Assembly (NCBI GenBank): GCA_016702415.1
Contig: JADJEA010000024.1
Coordinates: 434,001 to 498,000 of the forward strand
Direction: 5' to 3'
DNA length: 64,000 bases
Origin: Nostocoides sp.
GTDB taxonomy: Bacteria; Actinomycetota; Actinomycetes; Actinomycetales; Dermatophilaceae
This document shows positions 59,610-64,000 of this stretch, piece by piece. The notes beneath the pieces are model-generated. The model was not told the DNA's origin and did no database searches. It saw only the letters and a program-made list of their open reading frames with translations. The first letter of the stretch is position 1, and each line of letters opens with the position of its first letter. The translations under genes were made by a program, and so were the position numbers.

Positions 59610-61231
59610 CGAATGGCGGGGACTACCCCGGCACCCCGACCATCCTCCAGTGGGTAAACCCTCTCGGAGCGGGCAAGGACGACTACGACCTCTATCTGCT
59701 CGACGCCGCCGGCAATATCGTCGGCATGTCCCAGGACGTCCAGAACGGAACCCAAGACCCGATCGAGGGACTCATGGTGCCGTCGCCCGACCTGCGCCTG
59801 GCTGTTGTGAAGTACTCCGGAAGAGGCGTGTACCTGCAATTGAGTTCCCTGCGGGCCCGCTACCGGGATCAGCCCGGGCTGCGTGCCTTCTCCAGTCGCG
59901 GAATGCTTCGCGGTCATACTGCGGTTCCGGCCGCCTTCTCGATCGCTGCCGCCCCCGCGTGGTACGGCATGGATTCGATGCTTCCGGGTGACCCCGAAGG
60001 GCCGACCGGCCCGTACCCCGGGGTCTTCACGCGCAGGCAGGTTCCCGAGACCTTCACCTCGGACGGCCCACGACGCGTCTTCTTCCGCCCCGACGGTTCG
60101 CGAGCCCCCGCCGTGCGGAACAAGCCGGATTTCACCGCGGCCGACGGCGGCTCGACGAGTCTGTCCGCCTACTCCCCCTTCTACGGCACCTCGGCCGCGG
60201 CGCCGCACGCCGCCGCTATCGCCGCTCTGGTGCTCTCGGGCAACCCGGGCAAGGGGGCGACGTTCGTGCGCAACGCCTTCGCGGCCACGGCGCTCGACCT
60301 GGCTCCGGCGGGCTGGGACACGCGCAGCGGCCGCGGCATCCTCCGGGCGGATCTCATTCTCGATAGCACCGGCGCCACTCCCCAGCCCTATGTCACGACC
60401 GGAGGGGCCACCGTTACCGCCACCTCCGATGGCGACGCCTTCTTGGAACCGGGTGAGTCGGGGACGGTCGCGGTGACGGTGACCAATGCCGGTGACGGCG
60501 CCGTGACGTCGGCCACTCTGGCTCTGCGCAGCACGAGCCCCGGGGCGGTCGTCACCCCATCGACGAGCAGCGTCGGTGCCCTTGCGGCCGGGCAGTCGGC
60601 AACCGTTCCGGTCACCGTCACCCTCCCGTCCGACTGGGACAACGGGACGCCCGTCGATCTGGCCGCCGATTTGACCTTCGATGGTCGGCTGTCGCCAGTC
60701 ACCGCGACGCTCACCCTCCCGACCGGGAAGCCGGGGCCGGTCCGGACTTTCGCGTATGACGGTCCCGCAGTGCCCATCCCGGATGGCGACCCGACCGGCG
60801 TCGACATTCCGATCACTGTCACCGGCATGGGGAGCGTCGACTCGCTGACCCTCTCGATCGACGGCACGGCCTGCTCGACCGACCCGAGTTCCACGTCAGT
60901 CGGCATCGCCCACTCCTGGGTCAATGACCTGTCCGCGACGCTGACCTCACCGTCCGGCCACACCGCGACGGTGTGGAGCCGAAGCGGCAGCAGCGGCGCC
61001 AATATGTGCCAGGTCGTCTTCGACGACACGGCCGCTCGCGCCTTCTCCAGTGCGGGCTACCGGGATGCGCCGTACACCGGCTCATGGAAACCCATCGATG
61101 CCCTGTCCGGCTTCCGCAGTTCGGCGTCCGCCAACGGGACCTGGATCCTGCGGGTGATCGACAACAGTTTCGGTGACTCCGGAGTCGTTCACGCGGCCTC
61201 CGTGCACATCCAGAGCCTCGACGCTCCGTGA
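59606..61231 (+). pseudogene. 5'-truncated subtilase (S8) with C-terminal P domain
   Basis: The readable part is 541 codons from a GTG overlapping the regulator stop. It contains the S8 serine region SPFYGTSAAAPHAAAIAALVL near residue 195, a cysteine-poor beta region (residues 270-390), and a C-terminal proprotein-convertase-type P domain (DIPITVTGMGSVDSLTLSI ... SGFRSSASANGTWILRVIDNS). The subtilase Asp and His motifs and the signal peptide are absent. The same frame continues upstream into the regulator's last codons (GVSATRVQIFEPVTNGGDYPG), which look like true peptidase sequence. So a deletion joined the 3' end of the regulator to the middle of the peptidase gene near 59560-59590. It is inactive as a protease. 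Confidence 0.75.
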
Positions 61232-61251
61232 CGAGTGCTGCCTTTGCAGAG

Positions 61252-61286
61252 GCGGGCCGGACCGGTGTTACACCGGTCCGGCCCGC
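61252..61286. terminator. Bidirectional terminator between subtilase remnant and dehydrogenase
   Basis: GCGGGCCGGACCGGTG (61252-61267) pairs perfectly with CACCGGTCCGGCCCGC (61271-61286) over a 3-nt loop, between two convergent stops. Confidence 0.9.
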
Positions 61287-61304
61287 GCGCTTAATCCTCC
61301 CGAG

Positions 61305-63083
61305 TCAGGCGTACGTGCGGAAGCCGCGCTTGGTCTTCCGGCCGAGATAGCCGGCCTGGACCATGTGCTCCAGGAGGGGTGCCGGAGCGAACCCGGGCTC
61401 CCGGAACTCGACATAGAGCTCGCGCTCGATGGCCAGCGAGACGTCGAGCCCGACGACATCGAGCAACTCGAACGGCCCCATCGGGAGCCCACACCCGGTC
61501 TTCATCGCCGTGTCGATCTCGTCGGCGGTCGCGTAGTGGGCCTCGAGCATCTTGATCGCGTCGTTGAGATACGGGAAGAGCAGGGCGTTGACGATGAAGC
61601 CGGACCGGTCGCCACACTGGACGGGAGACTTGCCGACCTTGCCGCAGAGGTCGACGACCGTGGCGACGACGTCGGGCTCGGTGGCCACCGTGTGGACGAC
61701 CTCGACCAGGCGCATGACCTGCGCCGGGTTGAAGAAGTGCATCCCGACCACATCGCCCGGCCGCGTGGTGATCTTGGCGAGGTCGATGATCGGGAGCGAG
61801 GAGGTCGTCGTGGCGAGGATGGCCCCCGGCTTGCAGATCCGGTCGAGGTCGCGGAAGAGCTCCTGCTTGATCTCGAGATTCTCGGCGATGGCCTCGACGA
61901 CGATGTCGACATCGGCGAGAGCGTCCCGCGACGTGGAGCCGGAGACGCGAGCGGCGATGTCGTCGGCGGCGATCTGGTCGAGCTTGCCGCGCTGGACCGC
62001 CTTGGCAAGCGACTTGCCGATCGCCGTCATGACCCCGTCGACCTTGTCCTGGCCCCGCGCGATGACCGTGACCGGGAAACCCGCCTTGGCGAAGACCTCG
62101 ACGATGCCGGTGGCCATCGTGCCGGACCCGACGACGCCGACGGTCGCGACCGGGCGCAGCGTCACCCCGGCCGGGGCACCGCCGGAGGGCGTCTGGGAGT
62201 CGGGGACGACCTGGGAACTGGAGGGGGCGGCATACGTATAGAACCCGCGTCCCGACTTGCGCCCGGTCAATCCCGCGCTGACCATTTGCTTGATGATCGG
62301 GCGGGGGGCGTGGAGGCGGTCACGGCCCTGGCGGTACATCGTGTCGAGGATCTCGTAGGCCGTGTCCAGGCCGATGAGGTCGAGCAGCGCGAGCGGGCCC
62401 ATCGGGTAGCCGCAGCCGAACCGCATCGCGGCGTCGAGGTCCTCGCGGGTGGCGTACTTCGACTCGAACATCGAGACGGCGTGGTTGAGGTAGCCGAAGA
62501 GGAGGGCATTGGCGATGAAGCCCGCCCGGTCCCCGACGACGACCGGCTTCTTCTGCAGGCGCTCGGCGAGCGCCTTGACCTCTTCGAACACATCGTCGGC
62601 GGTGACGACGGTCTTGATGACCTCGACGAACTGGAGCACCGGCGCGGGATTGAAGAAGTGCATCCCGACGACCCGCTTCGGGTTGGACGTCGCGACGGCG
62701 ATCTCGGTCACTGGCAGCGAGGAGGTGTTGGTCGCGAGGATCGCGTCCGGGGCGACGATGCCGTCGAGGGCGGAGAGGATGCGCTTCTTGAGGTCGAGAT
62801 TCTCCGGGACCGCCTCGACGACGAGCTGGCAGTCGGCGCAGTCGGCCAGGTCGGTCGTATAGGTCACGCGCTCGTGCAAGGCGTCGGCGTCGTCCTGGGA
62901 CAACTTGCCCCGGCCGACCGCCCGCTCGGTGCTGCGGCCGAGGAACCCCCGGCCTCGCTCGAGGGCCTTGGCGTCCGCCTCGACGGCGACGACCTCGATC
63001 CCGTTGCGGGCGAAGACCTCGACGATCCCCGCGCCCATCGTGCCCAGACCAACCACACCGACCTTGGTGAACTCACGCGACAT
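61305..63083 (-). CDS. Doubled 3-hydroxyacyl-CoA (3-hydroxybutyryl-CoA) dehydrogenase
   Basis: The 592-residue protein contains two complete HBDH modules in tandem, about residues 5-285 and 310-592. The first has VGVVGLGTMGAGIVEVFARNG, LATNTSSLPVTEIA, GMHFFNPAPVLQFVEV and GDRAGFIANALLFGYLN; the second has VGVVGSGTMATGIVEVFAKAG, LATTTSSLPIIDLA, GMHFFNPAQVMRLVEVV and GDRSGFIVNALLFPYLND. Each keeps the NAD motif and the Ser-His-Glu-Asn catalytic residues. Such a doubled enzyme has two active sites in one chain. It oxidises 3-hydroxyacyl-CoA or reduces acetoacetyl-CoA, complementing thiolase, hydratase and Ccr in this window. Confidence 0.9.
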   Translation of the reverse strand: MSREFTKVGVVGLGTMGAGIVEVFARNGIEVVAVEADAKALERGRGFLGRSTERAVGRGKLSQDDADALHERVTYTTDLADCADCQLVVEAVPENLDLKKRILSALDGIVAPDAILATNTSSLPVTEIAVATSNPKRVVGMHFFNPAPVLQFVEVIKTVVTADDVFEEVKALAERLQKKPVVVGDRAGFIANALLFGYLNHAVSMFESKYATREDLDAAMRFGCGYPMGPLALLDLIGLDTAYEILDTMYRQGRDRLHAPRPIIKQMVSAGLTGRKSGRGFYTYAAPSSSQVVPDSQTPSGGAPAGVTLRPVATVGVVGSGTMATGIVEVFAKAGFPVTVIARGQDKVDGVMTAIGKSLAKAVQRGKLDQIAADDIAARVSGSTSRDALADVDIVVEAIAENLEIKQELFRDLDRICKPGAILATTTSSLPIIDLAKITTRPGDVVGMHFFNPAQVMRLVEVVHTVATEPDVVATVVDLCGKVGKSPVQCGDRSGFIVNALLFPYLNDAIKMLEAHYATADEIDTAMKTGCGLPMGPFELLDVVGLDVSLAIERELYVEFREPGFAPAPLLEHMVQAGYLGRKTKRGFRTYA

Positions 63084-63250
63084 GGGTCGAGTCTTTCACC
63101 GGGCCGTATGCCGCGGCACTCCCCCGCCGCGTGAGAGTCACCACGCCACCCGCCCGGGAGGTGTCGCGGGTGCGTGTCCTTGGCGGGATGACACATGCCT
63201 CGGGTGCGACCCGCCCCCTGCGCGAGCCGCACCCCAGGAGCGTGCGCGGA

Positions 63251-64000
63251 CTACTTGACCTCGCGGGTGAGCACCCGCCAACCCCCGACCGCCAGGGGTA
63301 TGCCGATCCACACCACCGACGCGGTGCCCAGGTGGGCCCACGCGGAGGCAGTCATCGACCCCGACATGAGCGGTTCCATCGATCGGTTGAGGTCCAGCCA
63401 CGTGGCGGCCGTACGCATCTTGGGGAGCGCACCGACGATCGACCAGACGGTGGGCAACAGGATCGAGGCGACGATGGCGAGGGGGGTGTTGAGGAAGGCG
63501 AACCCGAAGGCAAGCCCTTGGACGACGAACATCGTCATCGCCACGACAAAGCCGAGGACGACCTGCCCGGGCATGGACCAGTCGCCGTGGGCCCCGCGCA
63601 CGGTGGTGGCCACCAGGTGCCCGAGAGCACCGGCGGCGAAGGATGCGGCCACGACGACGAGGCCCAGGGCAACCCCGGCGAGGATCTTGGCGAGCAGCAC
63701 CCGCGCCCGGCGCGGCTCGAGGGTGAAGGTGACCAACCCGGTGCGTTGGCTCCACTCGGCGGTCGCCGCCATGATGCCGACGATCGGGAGCAGGACCATC
63801 AGCGGGAAGGAGGTCAGACCGACGTAGTCGCCTAGGGTGACTTTGTCCGAATTGCCCCATAACACCAAGGCCGCGACCATGAGGGCGGAAATGCCCGACA
63901 TGACGATGAGCATCCAGCGCCCGGCGCGGGTGTCGACCATCTTGCGTAGTTCCACCCGGACCAAGCGGGCGAAGGGGATGCCGCTGATGGGAGCGACCGT
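63251..64000 (-). CDS. ABC-2 type transporter permease, cut by the right edge
   Basis: The visible 250 codons encode a permease with six helices: residues ~30-55 (WMLIVMSGISALMVAALVLW), TSFPLMVLLPIVGIMAA, ILAGVALGLVVVAASFAAG, VVLGFVVAMTMFVVQGLAFGF, and a last pair ending VVWIGIPLAVGGWRVLTREVK. The frame is open to the window end (TVAPISGIPFARLVRVELRK), so the true start lies beyond 64000; a TTG at 63964 is inside the frame but not a natural start. An ATPase gene would be expected upstream. Cargo unknown. Confidence 0.85.
   Translation of the reverse strand, partial: TVAPISGIPFARLVRVELRKMVDTRAGRWMLIVMSGISALMVAALVLWGNSDKVTLGDYVGLTSFPLMVLLPIVGIMAATAEWSQRTGLVTFTLEPRRARVLLAKILAGVALGLVVVAASFAAGALGHLVATTVRGAHGDWSMPGQVVLGFVVAMTMFVVQGLAFGFAFLNTPLAIVASILLPTVWSIVGALPKMRTAATWLDLNRSMEPLMSGSMTASAWAHLGTASVVWIGIPLAVGGWRVLTREVK

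Larger units (their letters stand above)
1704..63305. repeat. Dispersed octamer GTATGCCG / CGGCATAC, about 83 copies
   Basis: Hand-read GTATGCCG starts: 1783, 2931, 3300, 3912, 4668, 5442, 6020, 7154, 8627, 10592, 11942, 13273, 13749, 14659, 15328, 16712, 16990, 17728, 19471, 21250, 25462, 25711, 25882, 28502, 28574, 29562, 29811, 30387, 30735, 31715, 34387, 35266, 36685, 37723, 40265, 42968, 47192, 48434, 50902, 51602, 54184, 55261, 56763, 58082, 58467, 63106, 63298. CGGCATAC starts: 1704, 3767, 4050, 6711, 8128, 9495, 9843, 11480, 13287, 17888, 18218, 21526, 21879, 24047, 26583, 26637, 27162, 28858, 30306, 30424, 32257, 35991, 37914, 39531, 42467, 45187, 46880, 47492, 48369, 50125, 53466, 55998, 56127, 57672, 58285, 62228. 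Counts may be off by one or two. Confidence 0.85.

Noticed and set aside
58611..61231. Genomic island with integrase or attachment sites
   Set aside because: No integrase, tRNA gene or flanking direct repeats are visible; only composition and gene decay suggest transfer.
1704..63305. The octamer as simple preference for the TAT-GCC codon pair
   Set aside because: It is also abundant as the reverse complement, in all frames, as rare ATA codons and in intergenic DNA.

Overview
The window is a 64-kb chromosomal piece of a high-G+C actinobacterium. GTG starts are frequent, overlapping ATGA/GTGA junctions are common, and many mRNAs look leaderless. Gene content includes GlgE maltosyltransferase with maltokinase, an AftD-like arabinofuranosyltransferase and the order etfB-etfA-iscS-mnmA. 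My best guess is a member of the Micrococcales near Intrasporangiaceae/Dermatophilaceae; this is inferred from content only. I see no rRNA, tRNA, CRISPR array, phage or insertion-sequence gene.

Layout. 0-13.6 kb is a surface-polysaccharide locus: a membrane protein, three SAM methyltransferases, two MATE/Wzx-like flippases, a giant AftD-like enzyme and three glycosyltransferases. Between the two convergent glycosyltransferases lies an unusual array of 11-bp repeats (9004-9238). 13.7-19.4 kb holds an S51 peptidase, an acyl-CoA ligase, a DJ-1/PfpI protein and a coupled three-gene unit (PNPOx-like, MetE/UroD-like, EamA). 19.4-25.2 kb carries mnmA, cysteine desulfurase, etfA/etfB, an enoyl-CoA hydratase and a YbjN protein. 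25.2-33.1 kb is glycogen/alpha-glucan metabolism (glgX, then glgE-mak-glgB). 33.1-35.2 kb is a sulfur module (SQR-like flavoprotein, TusE/DsrC-like, DsrE-like). 35.4-45 kb has phosphoglucomutase, an Lrp regulator divergent from a PLP trans-sulfuration enzyme, an ATP-grasp/esterase pair, a CnoX-like protein, an interrupted lipoprotein gene and CorA. 44.9-50.8 kb has MeaB, thiolase, a FGGY kinase, methylmalonyl-CoA epimerase and crotonyl-CoA carboxylase/reductase. 50.9-58.3 kb has AhpF/AhpC, an AI-2E-type exporter, a dimethylglycine/sarcosine-type dehydrogenase and NudC. 58.6-61.2 kb looks like a decayed, probably acquired segment (LuxR-type regulator running into a 5'-truncated subtilase). The end has a doubled 3-hydroxyacyl-CoA dehydrogenase and an ABC-2 permease cut by the right edge.

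How it works together. Thiolase, the doubled 3-hydroxyacyl-CoA dehydrogenase, enoyl-CoA hydratase, crotonyl-CoA carboxylase/reductase, the epimerase, MeaB and ETF outline C4/C5 acyl-CoA metabolism of the ethylmalonyl-CoA or butyrate/propionate type. Phosphoglucomutase, GlgE, maltokinase, GlgB and GlgX connect hexose phosphate to branched alpha-glucan.

The most unusual signal is not a gene. The octamer GTATGCCG/CGGCATAC occurs about 83 times by hand count. It falls on both strands, in every reading frame and between genes, against about two expected by chance. Second is the two-armed array of CTTGAGCACG units at 9.0-9.24 kb. Many genes also show a TANNNT box 6-7 nt before the start codon, the signature of leaderless transcription.
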